Below are positions 45,516 to 55,411 of a DNA stretch of 64,000 nt, one piece after another. A program made the translations under genes and the position numbers. This DNA is from Paenibacillus sp. G2S3 (lineage in GTDB: Bacteria; Bacillota; Bacilli; Paenibacillales; Paenibacillaceae), in assembly GCF_030123105.1 (NCBI RefSeq), contig NZ_CP126095.1:1612001-1676000 (forward strand), given 5' to 3'. The stretch's first letter is position 1; the number at the start of each line of letters is the position of its first letter. The notes under the pieces are model-generated. The model saw only the letters and a program-made list of their open reading frames with translations, was not told the DNA's origin and did not search any database.

Positions 45516-46589
45516 TTAGCTGTTCTCAATAATCGTCTGTAGTGTAGTCCGGTCAAGACCTTCTACCAGCTTGATTAGAAGCTCTTTAGCGGCATCATAG
45601 TCATCACTGTGAATCACTGATGAAGCGGTGTGTATGTAGCGGGAGCATATTCCGATTACTGCGGAAGGAACGCCAATTCCACTAACGTGAACCTGACCTG
45701 CATCTGTTCCGCCTTGGGATACAAAATACTGATATTTGATCCGGTGAGTATCCGCCGTATCTTGTACATATTCAATCAGACCACGATGTGTAACCATTGT
45801 AGGGTCAAAAATACGCAGGAGAGCACCCTTGCCCAGATGACCAAATGCTTGATTGTCACCTGTCATATCGGCAGCAGCGCTTGCGTCCAGACCAAAGAAG
45901 ATGTCCGGCGACAGGAGATTAGCCGCAGTACGCGCGCCCCGCAGACCTACTTCCTCTTGTACAGTGGCACCAGCGAAAACGGTATTCGGCAGCTTTTTAC
46001 CATGCAATGCTTTAACTAGTTCAATGGCGAGACCTACGCCGTAACGGTTATCCCAAGCTTTTGCCAAGATTTTTTTTGGATTAGCAAGAGGGGTAAATGG
46101 ACAAATCGGCAGAACTTGTTGGCCTGGTCTAACGCCAAAGCTTTCTGCTTCCTCACGGCTGTCTGCACCGATATCAATATACATTTTGCTAATTTCACCA
46201 GTCTTGCCGCGTTCTTCGTTACTTAGCAAATGGATAGGGGTGCTGCCAACAACACCGGTCAACGTTCCTTTAGGTGTAATGATATGAAGACGTTGGGATG
46301 CAACAGCAGAGGCCAACCAGCCGCCAAGTGGTTGAAAACGGATCATTCCGGTGTTAGTAATTCCAGTTACCATGAAACCTACTTCGTCAAAATGCCCGGC
46401 GACCATAATCCTTGGCCCGTTCTCTTCGCCGCGCAGTACGCCGAACAAACTACCGAGACGATCCTGTACGAACTCTTCAGTATAAGGAGTCATAGCATCC
46501 TTGACGTAAGCGCGGAGTTCGCGCTCAAATCCTGGGGCTGAGGGAAATTCGGTAAGTGTTTTGAACATGTCCAATGTTTCTTGATTCAT
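45516..46589 (-). CDS. M42-family metalloaminopeptidase
   Basis: A 357-residue cytosolic peptidase of the glutamyl-aminopeptidase/TET group that trims small peptides. Metal-site motifs are visible: [11 protein letters not shown] (His), AWDNRYG (bridging Asp) and the catalytic VQEEVGLRG (Glu-Glu), with [10 protein letters not shown] and a C-terminal [14 protein letters not shown] histidine. A GGAGTG Shine-Dalgarno precedes the ATG. It resembles B. subtilis YsdC. No functional tie to the flanking genes. Confidence 0.92.
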   Translation of the reverse strand: MNQETLDMFKTLTEFPSAPGFERELRAYVKDAMTPYTEEFVQDRLGSLFGVLRGEENGPRIMVAGHFDEVGFMVTGITNTGMIRFQPLGGWLASAVASQRLHIITPKGTLTGVVGSTPIHLLSNEERGKTGEISKMYIDIGADSREEAESFGVRPGQQVLPICPFTPLANPKKILAKAWDNRYGVGLAIELVKALHGKKLPNTVFAGATVQEEVGLRGARTAANLLSPDIFFGLDASAAADMTGDNQAFGHLGKGALLRIFDPTMVTHRGLIEYVQDTADTHRIKYQYFVSQGGTDAGQVHVSGIGVPSAVIGICSRYIHTASSVIHSDDYDAAKELLIKLVEGLDRTTLQTIIENS

Positions 46590-46609
46590 ATGAATTCACT
46601 CCTTTATTA

Positions 46610-46660
46610 AAATATAAGAACTCATTTATACATCATTCTTATATTTCTACGAGAAACGGA
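46610..46660. repeat. AAATATAAGAA inverted-repeat element, copy 1
   Basis: AAATATAAGAA (46610-46620) pairs perfectly with TTCTTATATTT (46636-46646), followed by CTACGAGAAACGG. The same arm sequence and a similar right flank occur at 59091-59186. No T tract follows, so it is not a normal terminator. Confidence 0.6.
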
Positions 46661-46825
46661 TGTTATCCATAATGGACCACATCGTTATTTCTTCCTGCAA
46701 CCTAGTATGAACATTCTGGGCTCACTTGTCCATGACAAGAGACAATGAACACCGGGCACGAGCTCCACGAATACTATGCATTAGAGGCTTTGGTGGCAGG
46801 AGCCTTAGAAAGGATGCGAAGATGA

Positions 46826-47002
46826 ATGAGGGTAGCGGGTAGCGTACCCCCAAGAAGGGTGCAGGGAGGATTATCAAGTAGGAGCCTACAAGTAAACGGA
46901 ACGCGCAGACGATACTGGCGCCACAATCCACGGGAAAGAGAAGCAGTACTTATTTTTGTGCTCTTTTTATTGCTGATTGTTGTGTTACTGTATTTTTCCT
47001 GA
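46826..47002 (+). CDS. Small membrane protein upstream of spoVAC
   Basis: A 58-residue ORF below common length cut-offs. The first ~37 residues are basic and polar (RRVQGG..., NGTRRRYWRHNPRERE) and the last ~19 are a hydrophobic segment (AVLIFVLFLLLIVVLLYFS), so it would be a tail-anchored membrane peptide. An in-frame TGA just upstream makes ATG 46826 the earliest start; GTG at 46859 is an alternative. AAGGATG lies about 12 nt upstream, a bit far. It is oriented with the spoVA genes 135 bp downstream. I do not recognise the family. Confidence 0.5.
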   Translation: MRVAGSVPPRRVQGGLSSRSLQVNGTRRRYWRHNPREREAVLIFVLFLLLIVVLLYFS

Positions 47003-47137
47003 ACTGGAGGGACATAACGAAGCGGAGGATGGCAAACAATAAGGAAAACTTCTAAGCGAAGAACAACTTAAGGGGCTTAAAAGTGAGTACTATGATGCTT
47101 GTCAGCCCCCTTCGCCTAACTTTCAGGAGGTGCCTCA

Positions 47138-47641
47138 ATGCCGGCGAAAACTAAGAAATCGGGTGTCAAGCTGAAGCTTGACACCCTGACTCCACAAGAT
47201 TACGAGAAATTGTCCAAGCCCTTTGTACCTGCTAGGCCCGTATTCAAAAACTGTATACGAGCGTTTATTGCTGGCGGCATAATCTGTGTAATTGGACAAG
47301 GGATTCAGGAGGCTTTTATGGCAATTTTCGATATGACCTCCAAAGAAGCCGCCAGTCCGACAGTTGCAGTGATGATTCTGCTCTCCGTAATCCTGACCAG
47401 CTTTGGGGTGTACGACAAAATGGCTCAATGGGCTGGTGCAGGAACGGCAGTTCCAGTGACCGGGTTCGCAAACAGTATGTGTTCTGCAGCTCTGGAACAC
47501 CGCGCAGAGGGCCTTGTACTTGGTGTAGGCGGCAATATGTTTAAGCTTGCGGGTTCGGTCATCGTATTTGGTGCCGTCGCTGCTTTCATAATTGGCATCG
47601 TCTATATCTTTTTGGGCACAGGAGGTGCACACCATACATGA
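47138..47641 (+). CDS. spoVAC: Stage V sporulation protein AC
   Basis: A 167-residue membrane protein of the spore dipicolinic-acid channel. It has several TM segments starting near residue 45 (FIAGGIICVIGQGIQEAF) and the SpoVAC/AE signature GAGTAVPVTGFANSMCSAALEH. An AGGAGG Shine-Dalgarno precedes the ATG. The stop overlaps the spoVAD start by 4 nt. It would be expressed in the forespore; I did not identify a sigma-G promoter with confidence. Confidence 0.95.
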   Translation: MPAKTKKSGVKLKLDTLTPQDYEKLSKPFVPARPVFKNCIRAFIAGGIICVIGQGIQEAFMAIFDMTSKEAASPTVAVMILLSVILTSFGVYDKMAQWAGAGTAVPVTGFANSMCSAALEHRAEGLVLGVGGNMFKLAGSVIVFGAVAAFIIGIVYIFLGTGGAHHT

Positions 47642-48669
47642 AACAGCTTGGTAGTCAGACATGGGAGTTCACGAACCGCCCCGTTATTTTAGGCTCTTCC
47701 GCAGTAGTTGGACCGGAGGAGGGAGAAGGTCCTTTAGCTTCAGATTTTGATTTTATATTTGATACGCTGGAAATGGATGAGAAGACATGGGAGAAGGCCG
47801 AGCGCGCTCTTTTCGAGAAGGCTTCCCATCTGGCTCTGATTAATGCGAATATCGATAAACAAAAGCTGGAGTTTTTTGTTGGCGGAGATTTGATGAACCA
47901 GATTATCAGCAGCTCTTTCGCGGCAAGAAAATTAGGCGTGCCTTATCTCGGAGTCTTTGGTGCTTGCTCTACCTCTATGGAGAGCCTTGCGATTGCCTCA
48001 ATGATCGTTGATTCTGGAGGCGGTAAGTATGCGCTAGCGGGAACATCAAGTCATAACTGTACGGTGGAGAAGCAGTTTCGTTATCCAACGGAATATGGTT
48101 CGCAGAAACCCCCAACGGCGCAATATACAGTTACAGGTTCGGGTTGTGCTGTAGTGGGTCAGAATGACGGTTCGGGTAACTATCCAGTCGTGGTTTCGGC
48201 CACACTTGGACGTATTATGGATCTTGGTTTGACAGATCCTTTTAATATGGGGACGGCTATGGCACCTGCGGCGGCGGATACCATTACTGCGCATTTTCGG
48301 GATACAGGCCTATCGCCTGGGCACTATGATTTAATTGTTACTGGCGACCTGGCATCCGTAGGGTTACCTATAGCCAAGGCCCTATTGGCTAAAGAAGGAA
48401 TTCCAATGGAGCAAACAACCTTTAACGATTGTGGTCTGCTTATCTACGACTTGGAAAAACAGAAATATGTGATTGCTGGAGGAAGTGGCTGCGGGTGCTC
48501 AGCGGTTGTAACCTATGGTCATATCCTTAAGCGGTTAAAAAAAGGTGAACTTAAACGGGTGCTTATAGTGGCAACGGGCGCACTTTTATCACCTTTGTCT
48601 TATCAGCAGGGAGAGAGTATTCCATGTGTTGCTCATGCTGTAGCCATAGAGAGCGGGGGTGAAGCATAA
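47638..48669 (+). CDS. spoVAD: Stage V sporulation protein AD
   Basis: A 343-residue soluble protein with a thiolase-like fold that binds dipicolinic acid during spore filling. Recognisable segments are VILGSSAVVGPEEGEGPLASDFD, GACSTSMESLAIASM and GGSGCGCSAVVTYGH. The last base of its stop codon overlaps the spoVAE ATG. Confidence 0.95.
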   Translation: MKQLGSQTWEFTNRPVILGSSAVVGPEEGEGPLASDFDFIFDTLEMDEKTWEKAERALFEKASHLALINANIDKQKLEFFVGGDLMNQIISSSFAARKLGVPYLGVFGACSTSMESLAIASMIVDSGGGKYALAGTSSHNCTVEKQFRYPTEYGSQKPPTAQYTVTGSGCAVVGQNDGSGNYPVVVSATLGRIMDLGLTDPFNMGTAMAPAAADTITAHFRDTGLSPGHYDLIVTGDLASVGLPIAKALLAKEGIPMEQTTFNDCGLLIYDLEKQKYVIAGGSGCGCSAVVTYGHILKRLKKGELKRVLIVATGALLSPLSYQQGESIPCVAHAVAIESGGEA

Positions 48670-49022
48670 TGATGATTTACTTATGGGCTTTTCTGATTGG
48701 AGGAGCCATTTGCGTTATAGGGCAGCTGATGTTCGATGTATTGAAGCTGACACCTGCACATACGATGAGTACATTAGTTGTGGCCGGAGCGATTGCTGAT
48801 GCTTTTGGAATCTACGATCCACTTGTGAAATTTGCAGGAGCTGGAGCAACCATTCCGATCACAAGCTTTGGGAATTCCTTGGTCCATGGTGCATTAACGG
48901 AGCTGGAGCGAGATGGCTGGATCGGTGTAGTTACGGGTATTTTTGATATTACAAGTGCGGGCATTTCGTCAGCTATTGTGTTCTCCTTTTTGGCAGCTTT
49001 AGTTGTACGGCCGAAGGGGTAA
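48669..49022 (+). CDS. spoVAE: Stage V sporulation protein AE
   Basis: A 117-residue membrane protein homologous to SpoVAC (SpoVAEb type) with four TM segments and the motif GAGATIPITSFGNSLVHGAL. It completes the spoVAC-AD-AE channel module. The spoVAA, AB and AF genes of Bacillus are not present in this window. Confidence 0.94.
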   Translation: MMIYLWAFLIGGAICVIGQLMFDVLKLTPAHTMSTLVVAGAIADAFGIYDPLVKFAGAGATIPITSFGNSLVHGALTELERDGWIGVVTGIFDITSAGISSAIVFSFLAALVVRPKG

Positions 49023-49037
49023 AGTTAATTCTACATG

Positions 49038-49074
49038 AAAAGGTTGTCGTCATAAAAAGACGGCAACTTTTTTT
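49038..49074 (+). terminator. Intrinsic terminator of the spoVA operon
   Basis: AAAGGTTGTCGTC pairs with GACGGCAACTTT around ATAAAAA, followed by more T residues (T7 in total). Confidence 0.9.
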
Positions 49075-49213
49075 CGTTGTTTAAAAATTGTAGGATGTTT
49101 CATCTTATGGTTTTTTCTGTATCTTCACTTCGTGATCTTCAACAATGTACTTTGGGTCCCCTAATCATGTAAAATATAAATAATACTGTTTATTCTGGCT
49201 AGGAGGATCATAT

Positions 49214-50170
49214 ATGCCCGTACGTCAAGAATCGATGCACATCATGAATGCTGTACGCACTAATTTGGAATCCTGCATACTTGGAAAATCTTTTGAAATA
49301 CAGTTGCTGCTAACTGCACTGCTTGCTGGTGGTCATGTATTGATCGAGGATGTACCTGGAACAGGAAAGACCCAGCTAATACGAGCACTTTCAAGATCAA
49401 TGTCTGGTGAATATCGCCGGATTCAGTGTAATCCGGATATACTTCCAAGTGATATTACAGGTGTTTCTGTCTATCATCCTAGGGATGAGATGTTTCATTT
49501 TCGGCCAGGCCCGGTGATGACGAATATTTTGCTAGCCGATGAAATTAACCGAGCTACAACGAAGACGCAATCCGCACTTCTGGAAGTGATGGAGGAACGA
49601 AACGTAACCGTAGATGGAGAGACGTATCCGCTTCCGCATCCTTTCATGTTGTGCGCTACCCAGAATCCGATAGATTTTGAGGGAACCTACACATTGCCTG
49701 AAGCTCAGCTAGATCGATTTATGCTGAGAATTAGCCTTGGATATCCTGATGCAGCGACGGAGAAGAATTTATTGCTGAGCCATCAGGAAGGCCAACCAGT
49801 GGACAGGCTTTCTCCAGTAACAAGCATGGAACAAATTGCAGGGATTCAGGAAGAGATTCGCGACATCTTCATGAGCGATCCTGTGCTGAATTACTTGTTA
49901 GATGTTGTGCGGCAGACAAGAGAACATCCACTAGTAATGCTGGGTGCAAGTCCACGTGCCTCACTATCCTTTATGATGGCTTGTAAAGCTTATGCCTTTT
50001 TGCAGGGACGAGACTATGTTCTGCCGGATGACGTGAAGATCCTTACTCCATTTGCCTTGGGTCATCGTATATTGCTGCGTCCAGAGTCGCGCCTAGATAA
50101 TATCAGCGTAGAATCTTTGCTTCAAAAGCTTCTGCAGAGCATTCATGTGCCTGTTACGATGAGGCAATGA
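49214..50170 (+). CDS. MoxR-family AAA+ ATPase
   Basis: A 318-residue AAA+ ATPase of the MoxR group. The Walker A motif is GTGKTQ (near residue 50), Walker B LLADEINR (near residue 110), and sensor I is in CATQNPIDFEGTYTLPEAQLDRF. These proteins act as chaperones on partner proteins; here the partners are probably the DUF58 and transglutaminase proteins encoded 2 bp and 1 bp downstream. AGGAGG precedes the ATG. Confidence 0.93.
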   Translation: MPVRQESMHIMNAVRTNLESCILGKSFEIQLLLTALLAGGHVLIEDVPGTGKTQLIRALSRSMSGEYRRIQCNPDILPSDITGVSVYHPRDEMFHFRPGPVMTNILLADEINRATTKTQSALLEVMEERNVTVDGETYPLPHPFMLCATQNPIDFEGTYTLPEAQLDRFMLRISLGYPDAATEKNLLLSHQEGQPVDRLSPVTSMEQIAGIQEEIRDIFMSDPVLNYLLDVVRQTREHPLVMLGASPRASLSFMMACKAYAFLQGRDYVLPDDVKILTPFALGHRILLRPESRLDNISVESLLQKLLQSIHVPVTMRQ

Positions 50171-50171
50171 T

Positions 50172-51416
50172 ATGAGACGTTATTTGTCGTCGGTAGCAGC
50201 CATCATTCAGCCCTCTAAGCTAGCAAGCATCCTTGTAATTTGGAGCATTACACTCTTATATGTACTTTTTCAGGGCGGGAAAACTGCATTTATGTTGTTT
50301 ATCATGGTCTCTGTACTTATTGCATATTTGATTGCTGGAGGTTTAGGAGGCGTTCGGCGAGCTAAGGGCACTCGCAGCCTTTATTCTGAACAAGACAAGG
50401 GAGATTTGCTCTCTGCCGGAGGGCATCTTCGTGTAAAACTAAAGATTACAATTCCCGGGATTTTACCCTTGCCTTATGTGGTTGTAAGGGAGGTTCTTAA
50501 GCGGCATAATGGAGAATCGTGGTTATTTGAAGAAAGTGTGATCCCCAGCCTCAGAGGAATTGGGGAACTGAAGTTTCAGACACCAGCCTTAGAGCGTGGA
50601 ACTTACACGTTCTCAAATACGGATATTATCAGCCAAGATATATTTGGGCTTGTCGAGCATAAGGGAACATTTTTATCGGAAGGGCAATTTCAGGTTTTGC
50701 CTCGTGCGATCTACGTTCCACGCTGGCAGTTATATGAGAAAAAATCTCGGTTATCTGGGCCGCAGACATCCGTTGTTCAATCTCGGCGTGAAACCACACA
50801 GATTAATGGCGTCCGTGACTATGTATACGGTGATCGCTTGACGCGAATTCATTGGAATGCTACTGCTAAGACAGGTTCTTGGAAATCCAAAGAGTTTGAG
50901 CATGAGTCGATTCCCAAAACCATTCTTGTTCTTGATGGAAGTACATCAGCTTATATGAATACGAATCAATTCGAATTAGCAGTTTCTGTGACGGCATCAC
51001 TACTTGGCTTCGGCATTCGAGAGAGAATTGGAATTGGTCTGTGTTGTTTGGATAAGACGACAAAGGTGTTCGCACCCGTTGAAGGTGCTGCTGAGCGTCA
51101 GAAGATGATTCAATATTTAATCGATCTTAACGCTGAAGGTCGCGGTCCGCTAATCTCCCGATTGGAAAAAGGATACCGTATGTTTCCTAAGGGTTCTTAC
51201 TTCGTGTTAATCAGTCCACAGCGTGGACAGCCTGTACTTGATGCACTACGGTGGGCTGACAGCAGAGGGATGACTGCTTCTCACATTCATGTGCGAAATT
51301 CGGCAGAGATAAATAGAGGTAACGATTGGATAGACATCCTTAGATCTCGTGGAATAACCGGTTATGGTATTAGCTCGCTTCAAGAGCTTCCCTCAGTGTT
51401 AGGAGGGGAAGGATGA
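50172..51416 (+). CDS. DUF58-domain membrane protein
   Basis: A 414-residue protein with two N-terminal TM segments (residues 20-60) and a C-terminal DUF58 region related to von Willebrand factor A domains: VRDYVYGDRLTRIHWNATAKTG is the family signature, then LVLDGSTSAYM, a MIDAS-like position. It sits between the moxR and transglutaminase genes in the common moxR-DUF58-transglutaminase arrangement. Confidence 0.92.
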   Translation: MRRYLSSVAAIIQPSKLASILVIWSITLLYVLFQGGKTAFMLFIMVSVLIAYLIAGGLGGVRRAKGTRSLYSEQDKGDLLSAGGHLRVKLKITIPGILPLPYVVVREVLKRHNGESWLFEESVIPSLRGIGELKFQTPALERGTYTFSNTDIISQDIFGLVEHKGTFLSEGQFQVLPRAIYVPRWQLYEKKSRLSGPQTSVVQSRRETTQINGVRDYVYGDRLTRIHWNATAKTGSWKSKEFEHESIPKTILVLDGSTSAYMNTNQFELAVSVTASLLGFGIRERIGIGLCCLDKTTKVFAPVEGAAERQKMIQYLIDLNAEGRGPLISRLEKGYRMFPKGSYFVLISPQRGQPVLDALRWADSRGMTASHIHVRNSAEINRGNDWIDILRSRGITGYGISSLQELPSVLGGEG

Positions 51417-51417
51417 T

Positions 51418-53655
51418 ATGAAAACCTGGTGGAATCAGATAAAATTCTCCTGGCACCGTTCCGTCGGCCTATTTTGGCTATTGATTATTGCACAGCAGTG
51501 GATTTCTTATACGGAACCCATCTGGTTAAATCAAACCACTGCTTCTGTATGGGCAGCTCTATTAACGATCACCATCATTGAGATTTTTATCCCTGTTAAA
51601 GTTCAATTCAGACTGATTATAGAAGCATTAGCTATTATCTATATCCTTTATCGCAATATTACTAATTATGGAATTTATGTTCCTGATCCATGGGCCACAA
51701 CCCTTCTTGATAAGCTCCAGGATATTAGTGTGTATATGGTGCCGTATATTTGGTTTGCACTTGGTGCCTCTGCCTTGCTGCTGCTATCGTCTTGGTGGGT
51801 ATCCTCGAAGAAGCGTATCTTATGGTTTATAGGAATGAACATTGTAGCACTGGCTGCTCTTGATTCCTTTACATCTATTGTATTGTGGCAGGAAGTGGCT
51901 TGGACAGTATTTGCGGGTATGGGATGGCTTGTCAGCCAGCACCTGAGAAGTTTTCAGCTACATTATCCGCGTGGATGGGTACATTTGCTGGAATATCCCT
52001 CGAAAATAGTTATGAATATCGCAATCGTCTTTTCTCTGGTTATTCTAATCGGTGTGAATATGCCGGATGTAAGGCCTACTTTGACGGATCCTTATACGGC
52101 GTGGCAAGAGTGGAATGGAATTGGAAAGTCTTCTGGTAAGAGCACAACTGGAACAACGAATTCCAATACGGGCTCAAGCTCTTCTGTAAACAATACTTCG
52201 TCAGGCTATAGTCTGAATGATGACAACCTAGGCGGGGGCTTTAACTTCGATTATACCCCGGTGATGACAGTGATTTCGGATTTACGTATTTATATGCGTG
52301 GCGAAACACGCAGAGTATACTCCGGAAGTGGATGGTCGGATAAGGATCGATTGAAGCGAGGACCTATAGAAGAGGTGGAGACGGGGAAATCCTTGGAGCA
52401 AAGTGTGGCTTCTAAGGTCACTACCCGCACATTGAAACAGACGGTGAAAGTGCTTAACAATAATGAATTTCCGGTGTTGTTCGGTGCTTATTCTGTAACT
52501 TCGGTGGATTCATTGAATGGTGAGGCAGCCGGGAAGGGTATTTTCTGGAGAGATCGTGATAGTGAGCTTCTATGGGATATGGATGGGAAGAAACTCGACT
52601 ATCCTTCGACCTTCGAGCTGACTTCTGAAGTTCCCGTCGTTCCTGTTCAGGAATTGACAGCAAAGACCTATGAGGAGCTATACAAAGGTAATGATCTGGA
52701 GGAGAGCTTTCTTCAGCTGCCTGATGACTTCCCTCAACGGGTTAAAGATCTGGCCGAGGAAATTACAGCACAAGGAACAACACCGTATGAAAAAACAGCG
52801 CTTTTGCAACAATACTTACAACAAACCTTTCCATATACCAACAAGCCGGATATATCACGTGTTTCAAGTGAGGACTTTGTAGATGGATTTTTGTTCGAGC
52901 TGAAGGAAGGTTACTGTGATTATTATTCTACAGCACTAGTTACTATGGCACGTTCTCTAAACATTCCTGCAAGATGGGTTAAGGGGTACGCACCTGGAGA
53001 ACAGCCAGAAATGCCTATGAATCCGGCGCAGCAGGTGGGTGCTGCGAATAATAACTACACGATTACCAATGCAGATGCCCATTCATGGGCGGAGGTCTAT
53101 TTTGGTGAGTACGGTTGGATTCCTGTTGAAGCTACACCGGGGTTTAATGCTCCTCTACTGACTAAGAATGAGCAAATACCTGAGACAGAGCCGGAAGATC
53201 AAGATGAAATGGCAGAACCTACACCTGCACCTGTGACTAATGCACAAGAAGATCAAGGCCTCAATGTGGGTTTATGGGTAATTTTGGCGGCAGTGGTTGT
53301 ATTGTTATCTTGGACTATTTTTAAAGTTTGGCATATTCGCTTTAAGCTGCGCTTCTTCGTTCAACAGATGCGAATGGGCCGACCTTTAACGCCTGATCAG
53401 AAAGTTGTGGCAGAAACGGAGCGTTGGGTAAGGTATTTGCATCGTAAGGGAATGATAAAGGAAGAGCATGAAACACTGCGTGAAGCCGTAGTCCGCTGGA
53501 GTCAGGAACGACCTGCTGTGGCCAATCCGCTTTCTTCACTGTTAACGATGTTTGAACAAGCGAAGTATAGCCCTGATGTTATTGAAGACAAAGACTGGCA
53601 GAGCGTGTATACTGAAGCTTTGCGGCTGCGGAGAACGATAAGATCCAAGAAATAG
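51418..53655 (+). CDS. Transglutaminase-like membrane protein
   Basis: A 745-residue membrane protein. The N-terminal ~210 residues contain about six TM segments; a Ser/Thr/Gly-rich linker (about 238-265) leads to an extracellular region with a transglutaminase-like domain: catalytic Cys in EGYCDYYSTALVTMAR (near residue 500), His in ADAHSWAEVYF and the following GWIPVEATPG. A further TM segment near residue 620 (LWVILAAVVVLLSWTIF) and a cytoplasmic DUF4129-like tail follow. It may act on cell-wall proteins or peptides; partner genes are moxR and DUF58. Confidence 0.92.
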   Translation: MKTWWNQIKFSWHRSVGLFWLLIIAQQWISYTEPIWLNQTTASVWAALLTITIIEIFIPVKVQFRLIIEALAIIYILYRNITNYGIYVPDPWATTLLDKLQDISVYMVPYIWFALGASALLLLSSWWVSSKKRILWFIGMNIVALAALDSFTSIVLWQEVAWTVFAGMGWLVSQHLRSFQLHYPRGWVHLLEYPSKIVMNIAIVFSLVILIGVNMPDVRPTLTDPYTAWQEWNGIGKSSGKSTTGTTNSNTGSSSSVNNTSSGYSLNDDNLGGGFNFDYTPVMTVISDLRIYMRGETRRVYSGSGWSDKDRLKRGPIEEVETGKSLEQSVASKVTTRTLKQTVKVLNNNEFPVLFGAYSVTSVDSLNGEAAGKGIFWRDRDSELLWDMDGKKLDYPSTFELTSEVPVVPVQELTAKTYEELYKGNDLEESFLQLPDDFPQRVKDLAEEITAQGTTPYEKTALLQQYLQQTFPYTNKPDISRVSSEDFVDGFLFELKEGYCDYYSTALVTMARSLNIPARWVKGYAPGEQPEMPMNPAQQVGAANNNYTITNADAHSWAEVYFGEYGWIPVEATPGFNAPLLTKNEQIPETEPEDQDEMAEPTPAPVTNAQEDQGLNVGLWVILAAVVVLLSWTIFKVWHIRFKLRFFVQQMRMGRPLTPDQKVVAETERWVRYLHRKGMIKEEHETLREAVVRWSQERPAVANPLSSLLTMFEQAKYSPDVIEDKDWQSVYTEALRLRRTIRSKK

Positions 53656-53743
53656 CGTTTTTGCAGTAAATCATTGATATAGATTTATTTGCGTAGCGCA
53701 TGGAGTATGTTATAGTTTTTTGTATGAAATCGAGGTGAACGTA

Positions 53744-54265
53744 TTGTTTGAAATGTTAGTTCCCAAACTCCGGGTGAATACGGTATTCGATATTTCTCTA
53801 GAAGAGCTGTATCGACAGGGATACCGTGGAATCATTACGGATCTGGATAACACACTGGTCGGTGCCAAAGCGCCTGTGGCTACTCCGGAGCTGTTGTTAT
53901 GGTTTGAGAAGGTGAAGGAAGTGGGCTTTAAGCTCATCATCGTATCCAATAACAACATGGATCGGGTGTCACGCTTTGCTACACCGCTTAATATTGAATT
54001 TGTGCATCAGGCTCGTAAACCGAGTAATGCTCCTTTTCTCAAAGCGATGAAGCAGATGGAGTTGCCACCAGAGCAGACGATTGTGGTGGGAGACCAAATG
54101 CTTACAGATGTATACGGCGGCAATCGGCTTGGCCTGTATACCGTATTGGTGCTGCCAATCTCCGTTAAGGATGAAGGGTTCGGCACAAGATTTAATCGCC
54201 GGGTAGAGCGAGTTGCTCTGACGCGGCTTCGTAAAAAAGGATTGTGGCACGAGGAGGAAAAATAG
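53744..54265 (+). CDS. yqeG: YqeG-family HAD phosphatase
   Basis: A 173-residue HAD-IIIA phosphatase. Motif I is ITDLDNTLVG, motif II IVSNNN, motif III with Lys in ARKPSNAPFLKA, and the closing motif VVGDQMLTDVYGGNRLG. TTG at 53744 is preferred (AGGTG about 7 nt upstream); ATG at 53720 has no site. It is first of the yqeG-yqeH-aroE-yhbY-nadD-yqeK-rsfS block. Its substrate is not known. Confidence 0.92.
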   Translation: MFEMLVPKLRVNTVFDISLEELYRQGYRGIITDLDNTLVGAKAPVATPELLLWFEKVKEVGFKLIIVSNNNMDRVSRFATPLNIEFVHQARKPSNAPFLKAMKQMELPPEQTIVVGDQMLTDVYGGNRLGLYTVLVLPISVKDEGFGTRFNRRVERVALTRLRKKGLWHEEEK

Positions 54266-54267
54266 TA

Positions 54268-55395
54268 ATGAACGAACAAAGTGAAACACAGCGTCCTGAG
54301 AAGTGTAGCGGTTGTGGTATCAAGCTTCAGACGGAGCATAAGGATCAATCAGGATACCTTCCGGAAGTCGCACTAGATCGGGACCCTGTGATTTGCCAAC
54401 GCTGTTTCCGGATTAAAAATTATAACGAGGCTTCATCTGTTTCTGTGAATCAGGATGAGTTTCTTCGCTTGCTGAGTGGCGTAGGGGAGAAGAATGCACT
54501 TGTTATTCATATTGTTGACATTTTCGATTTTGAAGGCAGCTTGATTTCCGGCCTGCAGCGGTTTGTCGGCAATAACCCAGTTATTCTTGCAGTGAATAAA
54601 TGTGATCTGCTACCTAAGGTTACGAACTGGAATAAACTGCGTAACTGGATGCAACAACGCTGTAAAGAAGAAGGATTGCGGACAGCTGAAATCGTACTTT
54701 GTAGTGCGAAACGTAATCAAGGCTTTGACCGTTTACTGGAAGCCGTAACAGAACTGCGCGGTCAACGTGATGTTTATGTAGTGGGTGCAACGAATGTGGG
54801 GAAATCCACGCTTATTAATCGTCTGATTTCGGACTATAGCGATTTGGAACAGGAATTAACGACTTCGCGTTACCCTGGTACAACACTCGATACGGTCAAA
54901 ATCCCATTGGATGATGGCCACTATATTATAGATACGCCAGGGATCGTGTATCCGTGGCGTTATAGTGAACTAGTTGAGCGTCAGGATCTGGATGCTGTTA
55001 TGCCAGCTAATCCGTTGAAGCCTGCTGTCTATCAGTTGAATGAAGGACAGACACTATTCTTCGGTGGACTGGGACGTTTTGATTTCGTGCAAGGTCCGCA
55101 TCAATCGTTCACTTGCTTTATTAGTGGTACTTTAAAAATCCATCGCACCAAACTGGAACGTGCAGATTCCCTTTATGCGGATCATCGTGGTGAAATGTTG
55201 TCTCCTCCAGGAAGTGACCGGATGGACAAGCTGCCACCATGGCAACGGCATGAGTTCCGGATTAATAAAGGCAGTCGGAGCGATCTATATATTTCAGGTT
55301 TGGGCTGGATTAAGGTCAACGGGACAGAAGGCGCAGTCGTGGCTATCCACGTTCCGCGTGGTGTGAAGGTGCTTACCCGCCCTTCGATGATCTAA
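54268..55395 (+). CDS. yqeH: Ribosome biogenesis GTPase YqeH
   Basis: A 375-residue circularly permuted GTPase needed for 30S assembly. An N-terminal zinc finger (CSGCGIKL and CQRC) precedes G4 NKCDLLPK, G5 CSAKRNQGFD, then G1 GATNVGKSTLIN and G3 DTPG, the permuted order of the YlqF/YqeH group. ATG at 54268 follows GAGGAGG; the longer frame from 54244 overlaps yqeG. Confidence 0.95.
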   Translation: MNEQSETQRPEKCSGCGIKLQTEHKDQSGYLPEVALDRDPVICQRCFRIKNYNEASSVSVNQDEFLRLLSGVGEKNALVIHIVDIFDFEGSLISGLQRFVGNNPVILAVNKCDLLPKVTNWNKLRNWMQQRCKEEGLRTAEIVLCSAKRNQGFDRLLEAVTELRGQRDVYVVGATNVGKSTLINRLISDYSDLEQELTTSRYPGTTLDTVKIPLDDGHYIIDTPGIVYPWRYSELVERQDLDAVMPANPLKPAVYQLNEGQTLFFGGLGRFDFVQGPHQSFTCFISGTLKIHRTKLERADSLYADHRGEMLSPPGSDRMDKLPPWQRHEFRINKGSRSDLYISGLGWIKVNGTEGAVVAIHVPRGVKVLTRPSMI

Positions 55396-55411
55396 CGGGG
55401 AGGCTACTACA

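Noticed and set aside
46722..46931. 69-residue minus-strand frame upstream of spoVAC
   Set aside because: It is antisense to the better small ORF at 46826-47002 and has no start signal.
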